From Verrucomicrobiota bacterium (GTDB lineage Bacteria; Verrucomicrobiota; Verrucomicrobiia; Chthoniobacterales; Terrimicrobiaceae): DNA of 64,000 nt. Both the position numbers and the translations under genes were made by a program. Of this stretch, positions 1 to 8,701 are shown piece after piece; positions within the stretch are counted from its first letter, which is position 1, and the number at the start of each line of letters is the position of its first letter. The notes beneath the pieces were generated by a model. That model made no database searches and was not told the origin of the DNA. It saw only the letters and a program-made list of their open reading frames with translations. The DNA is taken from NCBI GenBank assembly GCA_017305195.1, contig JAFKMU010000035.1, forward strand, positions 310,001 through 374,000, written 5' to 3'.

Positions 1-1700
1 AGCATGCTCCATCCAAAAAGACCGCCAGCCAGGAATTTGTCGCCGAGCGTGAAGTGCTCGTCAAAGCCGATCAACCTGCCCCACGTGACGCGCTTTGCCG
101 GAGCGGTTTCAAAAGCTTGCTCGGATTTCACTGCATACCGCCCCCGGTGCAGCATGCGATCCATGTCGAAGGCTTCCCGGCAGGTTAGCAGGGAAACGAT
201 GGCATAGACGACACAGGCGGAGACCGCGCCAAAGAAGCCGATCTGCGCGCCATTGAGGGAGAAGGCGTCGCCCCAGATCTGTCGGGCCATGATGCCACCG
301 GTGACCAGGCTGGAGCCCGTCAGCAGCCCGGCCCAGGCCCCTGCGGTAGTGCCCTTCTTCCAGTAGAGTCCCCCGATGATGGCGACTCCGGCTCCGCCCA
401 CGTAGATCGCCTCTGTCACCGCCCACCACATCATAACGTACTCGGTTTGCTTGAAGAGGCAGCCAAAGGAGAAGGCAAAGACCGCCACCCCGATCATTGA
501 GGCGCGCAGGAGGCGGATGTGCTGCTTCGGCGTGAATGGCTTCTTGCGCAGGGGCAGGATGACGTCCTGGATGAAGAGACTGCCCCAGGAGAGCAGGTGT
601 GTCCCGTCGCCGCCAAAGATGCCCATGAGCAGGATGATGCAGAGCAGCCCTTTGATGCCCTCGGGCAGCATGTGTACGACTGCGATCGGGATCGTCATTT
701 GCTCCTGGAGCTGCGGCTGGCCGATCTCGGCCACCTGCTGCTTCACGACGGCCGCCTGCACCGTGAAATCGGGGTGCGCCAGATAGGTCATCGCACAGAC
801 GGCGAGCAAGGTGATGATGGCGGAGTTTCCCAGGCCCTTCCAGTTGGCCATCACGCCGCCCATTCGCGATTCGTGGGGAGTCACCGCCGCCGTCGCGTAG
901 GCGCCCTGGTTTTGCCAGGCCATCGTCCGGTAGACCGCGCCAAACAAGCCCATCAGCACGTACCAGATGTTGAAATCCTTCAGCCCCATCGAGTCGAAGG
1001 GGTTGAGCAGAGATTCTCCGGGCGGGCGGTTCTCCAGTACGGTGGAAATCTCCGACCAGCTGAACATCGTGAAAAGAAAGGCAATGATGATGAGAAAGAG
1101 CACCATCGACACCATGCCCTCCAGGCAGTTTGTCACCATCAGCGTGATAAGGCCGCCGGAGAGGGTAAGGGCGAGGCTGATCGTCAGCAGCACCGCCATC
1201 AGCGGGATATACGTCGCCACCTCCCAGCCAAAGAGATGCACCGTGGGCGGAAGGCCGAGGAAGTACGTCATGAACCGCGCTCCTACGACCGGGATGATGC
1301 CGAAGTTGGCAATGCCTGCCGCGAAGCCCAGGAACCCCGTGAAGATGCGAAACCGCTTGCTGTAGCGAATCTCAAAGAACTGCGCCAGGGTGAGCGCCCG
1401 CGTCTCGCGGAAGCGGTAGATCACCCATCCGCTGATCGCCACAATGAGCGTCACCGGCACGCTCAGCCATCCCCACCACGTCAGCACGAAGCCCGACTTG
1501 GAGATCATCTCAAACATCGCCACAAACACCACCGCGCCAACGCCCTGCTCGCCCTTTGCCACCGCCAGCAGATAGCGTCCGGCCATGCGGCCTCCGGAGA
1601 GAAAGTCTACCACGCCCTTGAGGTAACTCCGAGTATAAAGCGCCACCACTAGCAGGCCGAGCAACGGCAAACTAATCAATAACCAATCAATGAGATGCAT
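1..1700 (-). CDS. Sodium:solute symporter (SSS family), 3' end outside window
   Basis: Inner-membrane transporter of the sodium:solute symporter superfamily, expected to import a sugar or organic solute with Na+. The 566 visible codons start at the ATG at 1700 and run off the left edge, so only the last part is missing. The sequence is a series of hydrophobic segments and is closely paralogous over its whole length to the symporter at 37875; shared stretches include GRYLLAVAKGE, RFRETRALTLAQFFEIRYS and NPFDSMGLKDFNIWYVLMG. It lies 126 bp downstream of the Verru_Chthon D gene on the same strand, so it is probably the last gene of the GH130-cassette operon that begins at 8589. Family assignment is firm; the substrate is not known, though the link to GH130 suggests an oligosaccharide. 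Confidence 0.9.
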   Translation of the reverse strand, partial: MHLIDWLLISLPLLGLLVVALYTRSYLKGVVDFLSGGRMAGRYLLAVAKGEQGVGAVVFVAMFEMISKSGFVLTWWGWLSVPVTLIVAISGWVIYRFRETRALTLAQFFEIRYSKRFRIFTGFLGFAAGIANFGIIPVVGARFMTYFLGLPPTVHLFGWEVATYIPLMAVLLTISLALTLSGGLITLMVTNCLEGMVSMVLFLIIIAFLFTMFSWSEISTVLENRPPGESLLNPFDSMGLKDFNIWYVLMGLFGAVYRTMAWQNQGAYATAAVTPHESRMGGVMANWKGLGNSAIITLLAVCAMTYLAHPDFTVQAAVVKQQVAEIGQPQLQEQMTIPIAVVHMLPEGIKGLLCIILLMGIFGGDGTHLLSWGSLFIQDVILPLRKKPFTPKQHIRLLRASMIGVAVFAFSFGCLFKQTEYVMMWWAVTEAIYVGGAGVAIIGGLYWKKGTTAGAWAGLLTGSSLVTGGIMARQIWGDAFSLNGAQIGFFGAVSACVVYAIVSLLTCREAFDMDRMLHRGRYAVKSEQAFETAPAKRVTWGRLIGFDEHFTLGDKFLAGGLFGWSM

Positions 1701-1826
1701 GGGGAAATGGGATGGGCTCCGCCGTGGAGGATGCGGACAATCCTCGAAGGATCTCCATGAGGCGCAACACGTCAATCTCCGTGATGCGGCGCCTGGCGGT
1801 CTGCCCGGCTCGTTCCCTGGCCAGGT

Positions 1827-2453
1827 TCAAGGTTGGAAGGTCCGGGTGCGTCCGGTTAACGAATCGATCTGGATGGTGACAAAGTTTCCGCCCTGCGCTG
1901 GGGAGGTGTTTTCGCGAGTGAGAGTGACAAACGCGTCCGAAGCGAGCGTCGTGGCCCCTCCGGGTTTGATCAGGAATGACCGATAAGCATAGTTCCTGCC
2001 ATAGCCTGGGATGGAGTAGGAATCGGCTGCCGTTTCTTTCGAGGCAGAGTTGCTGAAGAGGGACGAGTAGCTGGTGTTGTCCGAAAATACGATGGGTTCC
2101 GGACAGAAGATCGGTTTGGTGAGGGGAACGGCGTTTGTATCGTTCAGCAGGAAACTCTGCATGGCCCGGTAGGTCGTCGGGGCCGCGGATGATGGCGAGG
2201 TGAAGGCGGGAAGCTTGTAAAAACGGACCTCGACCGGCAGGTTTTTGCTCAGGGCGGTCTGCCGGGCGAGATTCAGGTTGTCGACAATGCTACGACCGGC
2301 GGTGGAGAGTTTGGTGGACTGCAGGACCTGATTGATCGCAGGCATGGTGACGGCCGCCAGGATGGCCATGATCGCGATCACCACCAGCAGCTCCATGAGG
2401 CTGAATGCTCGGGACTTTGGGACGGTTGTCACTGGGCCGATTGGCGTCGTCAT
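1827..2453 (-). CDS. Verru_Chthon cassette protein D (pseudopilin-like)
   Basis: 208-residue protein with a type IV prepilin N-terminus: cleavage expected between Ala16 and Phe17, Glu at +5 (residue 21), then a hydrophobic helix. It matches what is known of the Verru_Chthon cassette D family (TIGR02596) and has the size and N-terminus of GspH/GspG-type pseudopilins. The start ATG overlaps the stop of cassette gene A by four bases (ATGA), indicating translational coupling. A paralogue lies at 23644. It is expected to be processed by a prepilin peptidase and assembled at the inner membrane; that function is inference from the N-terminus. The -1 residue is Ala rather than the usual Gly. Confidence 0.88.
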   Translation of the reverse strand: MTTPIGPVTTVPKSRAFSLMELLVVIAIMAILAAVTMPAINQVLQSTKLSTAGRSIVDNLNLARQTALSKNLPVEVRFYKLPAFTSPSSAAPTTYRAMQSFLLNDTNAVPLTKPIFCPEPIVFSDNTSYSSLFSNSASKETAADSYSIPGYGRNYAYRSFLIKPGGATTLASDAFVTLTRENTSPAQGGNFVTIQIDSLTGRTRTFQP

Positions 2454-5400
2454 GGGGTGAACTGCTTGGCCAGAAGCACGCGGTAGCGATAGAAAATGCC
2501 TATCGGCGTGTTGGTGGTGCTATCCGCATAGTCCGGGATGGCGCTGTCGTTGGGGTCGATATACCGCTCGACGATCTGCGCTCCACGGTATTCCCCGGTG
2601 ACCTTGTCTCTGGTCTCCGACCATGTATCCGCCGGGCCGCCTGGAGCTTTCTTCAGGGATTGAACCCGGAAGTGAACGGTAAAGGTGTTCGACCTGGTCG
2701 TGATCCTGGGATAGATCGTCGCGTAGGGCCTCTCCCGCAGGTTGTCGCCGGTGAGCCGCCGGGTGTTCCAGTACGTGCTCATCGAGGAGGCCGTCGCGCC
2801 CGAGGGCACCAGTGGCAGTTCACAGATCTCGGTGGCCGAGCGGAAGATGTCATTGGCGCTAAAGCGTTGATCAAACCCTTTCAAGGTCTCGTCGACATTG
2901 AGGTCCTGGCGGAAGACCTTGCTCGTGGCCGCTGAGGCGCTTTTGTAAACATTGGCATCGGCGTCCTGGACCGAGATCAGCTTCTCGGACTTCAGCACGG
3001 CGCGGATGCCCGAGTCGCGGCGGATGTAGTCAAACGGGAGGATCTGGTAGTTGATATTGACTTTCCCTGCGGTGGAAAGCGGTTCGCTGACGGCGTAGGG
3101 CTCCACCACGGGCATCTGGAAAAGGTCCAGTAGGAGATGATCCGCAGGCATCCCGCTGAGGCTGCTGCCGTCGCCCTTTCGGTTCTTTGAGCCGGGGTGC
3201 GTTCCCGCCGGGTCGGGGCGGAAGAGCAGCGTCTGCCAGGGGCGATTGGCCTGTACGCCGGTAGGCAGCGAGCCAAACATCACCGCAGAGGGGATCTGTC
3301 TGTTGGGCGAGAATGTGCCGGGGTTGTTGCGGACGTACCGCAGGTCGCCGTAATACGCCAGATTGCTGCCGCTGGAGGTGTCGCCTTCGTCGGGCTTGTT
3401 GATGTAGGGGCCGTCCCTCTGGTTTCCGAACCCTGTGTCCCAATCACCCGGGATGTCTCCGGTGGCAAAGGGCGTGGCTTTTCCCAAGGCCACGCCGGAG
3501 GAGGAGGGATTACCCAGATCCCAGACCGACCCCTGCATGGCATAACTGCCAGAGTTCCCCGAGTTCCAGTACTCGGTGCCGGACACGCCGTAGTACGAGA
3601 CGTTGACCAGCTTGCCGAAGGTCGCCCCGCGATACGGATTGCCCTGTCCGGTTCTCAGACTGTGCGCCATGGATTTCCCGGAGAGGAAGTAATTCGCATG
3701 AGGCGAGAAAAGATTGTCCGCAGACGAGACCGTGGCTCGCGCGGCGATGAGACGGATGTCTCCGGGGTTCGCCTCCACGCTTCGCACGATGTCTCCATCC
3801 ACGATCCAGCAGGCGCCCGCAAAACTGGTCGAGCCGCTGGTGATGCTGGAGTTGATCCGGTTGTAGAAAGAACGGAAATCCGGCTGTGAGCTCTCCGGCA
3901 CGTTATTAGGAGCCAGTTTCGGAGTCGGAAAACGATTGGTGGCCTGCGTCGCGGCTGGAAAATCCAGGGTCAGCGTCTGCACGACTGCCCCGGACGAGGC
4001 GTCCAGGATCTCGATCTTCGCCGAACCTCCGGAGAAGTCGAAGAACTTGTCCGTCGCAGCCGTCCCGGAGTTTGCCGGGTCCGGGAGGTCGATGGTCTGG
4101 CTGACAAACGGGTACCGATTGGCTCCCGACCAGCCCTTTCCATAAGCGAGGATGCTATATCCCATCGGCCCGCCGACGAAGTTCTCCAGGTTGAACGCAT
4201 CGGTGCCCGGCGGGTTGAGCGTTGCCGAGGCAGGGAACCCCATCGGCGACGTGGTCCCGTAGGGCGCACCGCCCCATTGAAAGCCATCCAGTCCCGTCAC
4301 CCGGATTTTGAAATACGGGTAGACCCCGACGAATCCGAACGAGGGATCAAACATCTCCAGAAAGAACGCCGCCTGCACGCGCAGCTTGCCCGCCGGCACG
4401 CTGCTGTTGGTGCTGTTTGTGGCCGTGCCGATGAACTGGAAAAATGCCTTGGAGACCGTCGGGAAGCGTCCGAAGCCCCGGGTGTTTGTCACCGTGTCCA
4501 CGATGGGAGTCACCTGGCCGCCTCCGGATTTCGTACCGGAAAGAGGACCGGCAAAGGGAACGAACGAGGAGTCGGTCTTCGTCACCGGATCTCTCAGGTT
4601 GATGCATCGGATGTAGTCAAAGATCTCGGTAAAGATCTGGTCAAAATCGCTCCCGTACTTCGTCTTGAAGTCTCCCCCGAAACCCGGGATGGCCTGAGAG
4701 GCGTTTTTCTTCAAATAATCCAGCAGCATCCGATTGCGCTCCAAGCCGGTCGTCGAGGAGCCGGTCGGGAGGTCGGTCGTGGCGTTGGTGGCGTCGCTTC
4801 TTTGAAAGTAAAACCGAAACGGCGTTTGGAGATCATTCCGCATGGTCGAGCAGAAGGCGAAGAGCTGGTCGCGGACGGTCCGGTGGCTGGAGTCCTCGTA
4901 CAAGCTCACGGGCCAGATGTCCACGCGCGGACGGTTGAAGAGATTCACCTCGGGCGAACGGCTCGTCGTCGTGATAAAGAACTTGGCCTGCTCCAGCGCG
5001 GCGGATTCCAGTGCGTCGGAACCCGTCTCGGCATCGTTTGTCCGCCGGCTCCCTGCGGACATCGTGGGGGAAAAGAGGAGTTCGTCGACCGTGGCGTAAA
5101 GGCGGTTGGGAGTGATCGTGATCGGAGTCGTCGAGGCGACTGTTCCGCCCATCGAGCCGCCCCCGGCGACGCGCGGGGTGACCTTATAGATCGTCTCCGC
5201 CGTGAGGGACGGAAAGATCGTGCTGAGCGAGGTCATGGCCGGGTGGCCGGGATAGCGTTGAAACTCGTTTTGGACCGCCTGGTACTTCGCCAGCGGGCCC
5301 ATGTCGTAGGAGGAGTTGAACCTCGGCATATCCATGTAACTGCCTTCCGAGGCTGTATTGACGTTTACCTTGCAGCTTTCGTCGTCCGTCCAGAAGGCGA

Positions 5401-6124
5401 TGCGCCCTACGATTTGATTGGTTGCCGAGGCTCCTGCGACGGTTGCTTCATTGGAGGTCGAGGACGTGGGGGGCGCGATTTTTCCGTTTTCCAGTACGTA
5501 GAGCCATTTGACCGGCATGGGGACGGGGTTGGCCCCGCTTCCCGATGCCGTCGGCGCCGATGCGCTGACCGAGAACCCCTCGATATCGGCTTTATTATCG
5601 CCGTTGGCGTCGTAAGTCTTGCTTCCGGAGATGGGGGCGAGGTTGTTTCCATCCAGCACCGGGTAGACGACATTGGCGCCATTGGTTCCCGGGATTTTGA
5701 TGGGCTGGTTGAGATCGGTGAAAATCGCCGGCTGCGTGCTCCATGCGGTGGGGATCTGGTTGTTTGTGGCGGAGGAGTCAAAAGCTCCCGCCGTGGTCAT
5801 CTGGTTCCACGAATACAGCTTGTACGCCATGGTGGGAATGCCCGCCGCATCGTAGGTGCGGATCATGCCGGGCTGCGAGGCCCAGGCCAGGGGCTTGCCG
5901 GATGAGTCGACGCCCTTCGTTGCTTCCGAGATTTGCGCGATGGCGAGATTGACCGCTGTCTGCGAGAGCAGCTTGGCATTCGCTCCCTGCGAGTAGACCT
6001 TGGAGGATTGCAGCTCGGTATTGACGCTGGCAAGAAAGGCCAGCGCCAGGGCGGCCAGCAAGACCAAACTCGCCAGGACGATCACCAGCGCCATGCCTCG
6101 GTGGGATTTATCGCGAGGTCGCAT
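2450..6124 (-). CDS. Verru_Chthon cassette protein A (giant GspK/PilX-like pseudopilin)
   Basis: About 1,224 residues. The N-terminus has a prepilin-like site with Gly10 before MALVIVLAS and a long hydrophobic helix, followed by a very large, Ser/Thr/Asn-rich extracytoplasmic part. It belongs to the Verru_Chthon cassette A family (TIGR02600). Like GspK, and unlike other pseudopilins, it has no Glu at +5, yet it is several times longer than typical GspK. An ATG at 6139 is also in frame, but the one at 6124 is preferred: GGAG lies about nine bases before it and it begins just after the stop of gene C. Conserved internal stretches such as AWASQPGMIRTYDAAG are shared with the paralogue at 24267. 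Confidence 0.88.
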   Translation of the reverse strand: MRPRDKSHRGMALVIVLASLVLLAALALAFLASVNTELQSSKVYSQGANAKLLSQTAVNLAIAQISEATKGVDSSGKPLAWASQPGMIRTYDAAGIPTMAYKLYSWNQMTTAGAFDSSATNNQIPTAWSTQPAIFTDLNQPIKIPGTNGANVVYPVLDGNNLAPISGSKTYDANGDNKADIEGFSVSASAPTASGSGANPVPMPVKWLYVLENGKIAPPTSSTSNEATVAGASATNQIVGRIAFWTDDESCKVNVNTASEGSYMDMPRFNSSYDMGPLAKYQAVQNEFQRYPGHPAMTSLSTIFPSLTAETIYKVTPRVAGGGSMGGTVASTTPITITPNRLYATVDELLFSPTMSAGSRRTNDAETGSDALESAALEQAKFFITTTSRSPEVNLFNRPRVDIWPVSLYEDSSHRTVRDQLFAFCSTMRNDLQTPFRFYFQRSDATNATTDLPTGSSTTGLERNRMLLDYLKKNASQAIPGFGGDFKTKYGSDFDQIFTEIFDYIRCINLRDPVTKTDSSFVPFAGPLSGTKSGGGQVTPIVDTVTNTRGFGRFPTVSKAFFQFIGTATNSTNSSVPAGKLRVQAAFFLEMFDPSFGFVGVYPYFKIRVTGLDGFQWGGAPYGTTSPMGFPASATLNPPGTDAFNLENFVGGPMGYSILAYGKGWSGANRYPFVSQTIDLPDPANSGTAATDKFFDFSGGSAKIEILDASSGAVVQTLTLDFPAATQATNRFPTPKLAPNNVPESSQPDFRSFYNRINSSITSGSTSFAGACWIVDGDIVRSVEANPGDIRLIAARATVSSADNLFSPHANYFLSGKSMAHSLRTGQGNPYRGATFGKLVNVSYYGVSGTEYWNSGNSGSYAMQGSVWDLGNPSSSGVALGKATPFATGDIPGDWDTGFGNQRDGPYINKPDEGDTSSGSNLAYYGDLRYVRNNPGTFSPNRQIPSAVMFGSLPTGVQANRPWQTLLFRPDPAGTHPGSKNRKGDGSSLSGMPADHLLLDLFQMPVVEPYAVSEPLSTAGKVNINYQILPFDYIRRDSGIRAVLKSEKLISVQDADANVYKSASAATSKVFRQDLNVDETLKGFDQRFSANDIFRSATEICELPLVPSGATASSMSTYWNTRRLTGDNLRERPYATIYPRITTRSNTFTVHFRVQSLKKAPGGPADTWSETRDKVTGEYRGAQIVERYIDPNDSAIPDYADSTTNTPIGIFYRYRVLLAKQFTP

Positions 6125-6126
6125 GC

Positions 6127-7110
6127 CTATGAACTCCATTTCGCGTTGCGCAAGGCAACCGTGGTTCGAAAGATCCGGTAGGTGATGCGCTTCTCCGTGA
6201 GGGAACCCGCCAGAGTATCCAGGTCGATTTCAAGGGACGAGGGCCTCCGAAAGAGCGTATCGGAGACTAGTGGCGGAGCCGATGGCCCTGTGCACCAGCG
6301 CGCCGCCGAGGGTTCATCGATCGCCACCATGACGACCTCGACCAGCGGCGGGAGCTGGTTGCTGGTTGCGGGCTGTAGCCCTGCGGTACCTGGCGTCCAA
6401 GATCGCGAGTCGTACTCGTAGTCGCTCGTCAGCTCGACTCCCTGCGAGGTCCTGGGAATCAGGACCAGGGCGATGACATTGTCGGCGATCTGCCGTACCG
6501 GCGGAGCGGAGGAGGCAAGTGCGACCGTAAACCAGTCTGTCCCGGAGCTGTCGGCATAGACCGCGAGATTCTGGCTGGGCTGGAGGAACTCCATGAGGCG
6601 AAAGCGATACTTGTCCTTCGGCTTGTTGGGTAGCGAGGCGAGAAAGTCTGGACGGGAATCGTCGACGCTATAGGTGATGAAAAATCCGCATGCGTTCAGC
6701 AGGGCCTCCAGGCCCTGATAGTTCGCCGAGTCCGAGTATCCTGTCGGCGTCTGGAAAAACACCGCGTGCGTCAGTTGTGCGGGAACCAGGGATTTCCCGG
6801 AAATGAAATGGAGGTCGGATTTCCGATAATAGCGCTTCGGCTTTTCGAAGCTGTCGTAATCATAATAATTGAAAAGCGTGGCCTCGCCGAGAGTCTGGGT
6901 GATGGCCTCAAAGGCCGCCCGCGCCCGTTGAAAGGTTTCGATCTTCGAGCTGGCGCTCTTCCATGCGGCGCTCGTCTGCTGCGTGATGCTGAAGATGACC
7001 CCGAGGATGATGATGAGCACGGCCGATGCCACGAGCAGTTCCACGATGGTGAACGCGGAGGGCTTTACGGCTCCGCCTCCTCTGAGGCGCTGGGGGATGG
7101 CCGGTTTCAC
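6127..7110 (-). CDS. Verru_Chthon cassette protein C (GspJ/PilW-like pseudopilin)
   Basis: 327 residues, GTG start at 7110, six bases after the stop of cassette gene B. Prepilin-type N-terminus with predicted cleavage Ala19/Phe20 and Glu at +5 (residue 24), followed by a hydrophobic helix and a motif ITQQTSAAW that recurs almost unchanged in the paralogue at 27950. It corresponds to the Verru_Chthon cassette C family (TIGR02599). Size and position between an I-like and a K-like protein resemble GspJ. Inferred to be a minor pseudopilin at the inner membrane. Confidence 0.88.
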   Translation of the reverse strand: MKPAIPQRLRGGGAVKPSAFTIVELLVASAVLIIILGVIFSITQQTSAAWKSASSKIETFQRARAAFEAITQTLGEATLFNYYDYDSFEKPKRYYRKSDLHFISGKSLVPAQLTHAVFFQTPTGYSDSANYQGLEALLNACGFFITYSVDDSRPDFLASLPNKPKDKYRFRLMEFLQPSQNLAVYADSSGTDWFTVALASSAPPVRQIADNVIALVLIPRTSQGVELTSDYEYDSRSWTPGTAGLQPATSNQLPPLVEVVMVAIDEPSAARWCTGPSAPPLVSDTLFRRPSSLEIDLDTLAGSLTEKRITYRIFRTTVALRNAKWSS

Positions 7111-7116
7111 TGGGCG

Positions 7117-7578
7117 TCAGCGGCTCCGGGGAACGATTACGAAATAGGAATTGGTCGTTTCCGGATGGGTGGACGAACTGATTTTGATGGAAACTTTTCT
7201 GGCGGCGTCCGCGTTGACGAGGTCCCCGGCGTCGAGGGCCTCGGGTGTCTGGACCCTGGCGACGTAAAGCTGCTCTTTGTCGGACTCGGCCACCTTGTTG
7301 CCTTCCTGGTCAAAGTAGATGTTGGTGGAGGCGAGATTCGTATAGTCTGCCCGCATCAGCTCTCCGCTCACCGACTGAACGATGGCAGTCTCCACCGTCA
7401 AGCTCATCGCTTGTCGGAAAGTCCCGAGTCCGACCGGAATCAATCCCAGGATGCTCAGCATGGCAAACGAAACGATCCCGATGGCGACGACGCTCTCGAC
7501 GAGTGTAAACGCGGCGGAGCGTCGACGACCGGACGATCTATCGCGCCGGGCAGAGATATCCGAGGGGGGAGGAAACAT
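7117..7578 (-). CDS. Verru_Chthon cassette protein B (GspI/PilV-like pseudopilin)
   Basis: 153 residues. Prepilin-type N-terminus with Ala23/Phe24 as the likely cleavage point and Glu at +5 (residue 28), then a hydrophobic segment ending in LIPVGL, the same ending as in the paralogue at 28963. It fits the Verru_Chthon cassette B family (TIGR02598), which resembles GspI and PilV. The gene starts only 24 bp after the stop of the GH130 gene, so GHs and pseudopilins here are probably transcribed together from the operator-bearing promoter near 8645. Confidence 0.88.
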   Translation of the reverse strand: MFPPPSDISARRDRSSGRRRSAAFTLVESVVAIGIVSFAMLSILGLIPVGLGTFRQAMSLTVETAIVQSVSGELMRADYTNLASTNIYFDQEGNKVAESDKEQLYVARVQTPEALDAGDLVNADAARKVSIKISSSTHPETTNSYFVIVPRSR

Positions 7579-7602
7579 CTTCGTGAAAAACGGTGAAACT
7601 AA

Positions 7603-8589
7603 TTATACGGAAGTCAAGGAATTGCGCTTGATGAACTCGACGATGTCCTGGGCCTGGCAGAAGGCCAGTCCCGATACGGTATCAGCCGAGCCATAGTAAA
7701 TCGCGATACGACCGGTATCGCCATCGCATAAGGCGGCGACGGGGAATACCACTCCCGGCACATAGCCGGTCAGCTCATAAGGCGTCTCCGGCAGGAGCAG
7801 GCATTGGTTCAGGCGGTGGCGGACCACCCAGGGTTTCTCGCGGTCGAGGATCATCGCGCCCATCGCATAGATGTAGCCGTTGCAGGTGCCGGCCACGCCA
7901 TGGTAAAAAGCCAGCCAGCCTTCGTCGGTTTCGATGGGAGCGGGCCCGGGCCCGATCTTCTTGTCCTCCCACCACTTTCCGGATTTTCCCATGACGTGCC
8001 GGTGTTTACCCCAATGCACAAGATCGTCGCTTTCGCTGAAAAAGATGTCCCCAAAGGGAGTGTGCCCGGTGTCGCTCGGGCGGTTGAGCATGGCGTATTT
8101 CCCGTTGATCTTCCGCGGGAAGAAAACGCCGTTCCGGTTGTAAGGCAGTAGCAGGTTGTCGAGCTGCTCGTAGCTGCGGAAGTCCTTTGTGCGGGCCAGC
8201 CCGATGGTCGGCCCATGGTATCCCATGCACCAGATCACATAGTACCAATCCTCCAGCTTCACCACGCGGGGATCGTAAGCATAGTGAAAGTCGCCTTTCT
8301 CGGGATCGCCATTGTGCAGGGCGATTTCCTCCGGCTCGATCGTCCAGTGGATGCCGTCCTCACTCCACCCGGTGTGCAGATGCGGCATCCGGTCCTTGTA
8401 GTCGACCCGGAAAACCCCGGCGAACTTTCCCTCAAAAGGAACCACTGCGCTGTTGTAGCAGCCTGTGGCCTTGGCCAGCGCCCGCCGACCGATGATCGGA
8501 TTGCCGGTATAACGCCAAACGAGATCAGGGCAGCCGCTGGGGCGGGCTTCCCACGGAAGATTCGGAATCGAGGGGCAGAGGAACTTCAT
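7603..8589 (-). CDS. GH130 family phosphorylase/glycosidase
   Basis: About 328 residues of the five-bladed beta-propeller family GH130, whose characterised members phosphorolyse or hydrolyse beta-mannosides. Seen here: a propeller pattern with DPRVV, HGPTIGLA, RNGVFFPRKI and a GPGPAPIET segment, all matched in the paralogue at 36784. There is no signal peptide, so it is cytoplasmic. An in-frame start at 8655 exists, but the ATG at 8589 is preferred: it has AAAGG just upstream, it matches the start of the paralogue, and it leaves room for the operator at 8640-8652. It is the first gene of the operon that continues into cassette genes B-C-A-D. Exact substrate not determinable. Confidence 0.88.
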   Translation of the reverse strand: MKFLCPSIPNLPWEARPSGCPDLVWRYTGNPIIGRRALAKATGCYNSAVVPFEGKFAGVFRVDYKDRMPHLHTGWSEDGIHWTIEPEEIALHNGDPEKGDFHYAYDPRVVKLEDWYYVIWCMGYHGPTIGLARTKDFRSYEQLDNLLLPYNRNGVFFPRKINGKYAMLNRPSDTGHTPFGDIFFSESDDLVHWGKHRHVMGKSGKWWEDKKIGPGPAPIETDEGWLAFYHGVAGTCNGYIYAMGAMILDREKPWVVRHRLNQCLLLPETPYELTGYVPGVVFPVAALCDGDTGRIAIYYGSADTVSGLAFCQAQDIVEFIKRNSLTSV

Positions 8590-8639
8590 GTCTTCGGTTA
8601 CCTTTGATGCGCCCAGCTCATTTATCCAGTGGGACGCAG

Positions 8640-8652
8640 GTGGACAGTCAAC
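8640..8652 (-). promoter_or_regulatory. Putative LacI-type operator (locus 1) before GH130 and cassette operon
   Basis: On the minus strand this reads GTTGACTGTCC followed by two bases, an imperfect copy of the palindrome GTTGACTGTCAAC found at 14065. It lies about 50 bp upstream of the GH130 start and just past the 3' end of the LacI-type gene. The TTGACT core also resembles a -35 box, so binding would be expected to block transcription. Inferred from recurrence of the site at neighbouring promoters. Confidence 0.6.
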
Positions 8653-8701
8653 CAAGAGCGCGCCTCGGTCGCGGAAGCTTCACGTGCCAGGGAAAGGCCG
8701 A

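Noticed and set aside
519-1652. Long plus-strand open frame opposite the first symporter
   Set aside because: The complementary frame encodes a clear SSS transporter; the His/Arg-rich translation is a GC-rich shadow.
4277-5905. 542-codon plus-strand frame within cassette gene A
   Set aside because: Antisense to a conserved Verru_Chthon A gene; composition is Arg/Gly-rich with no motif.
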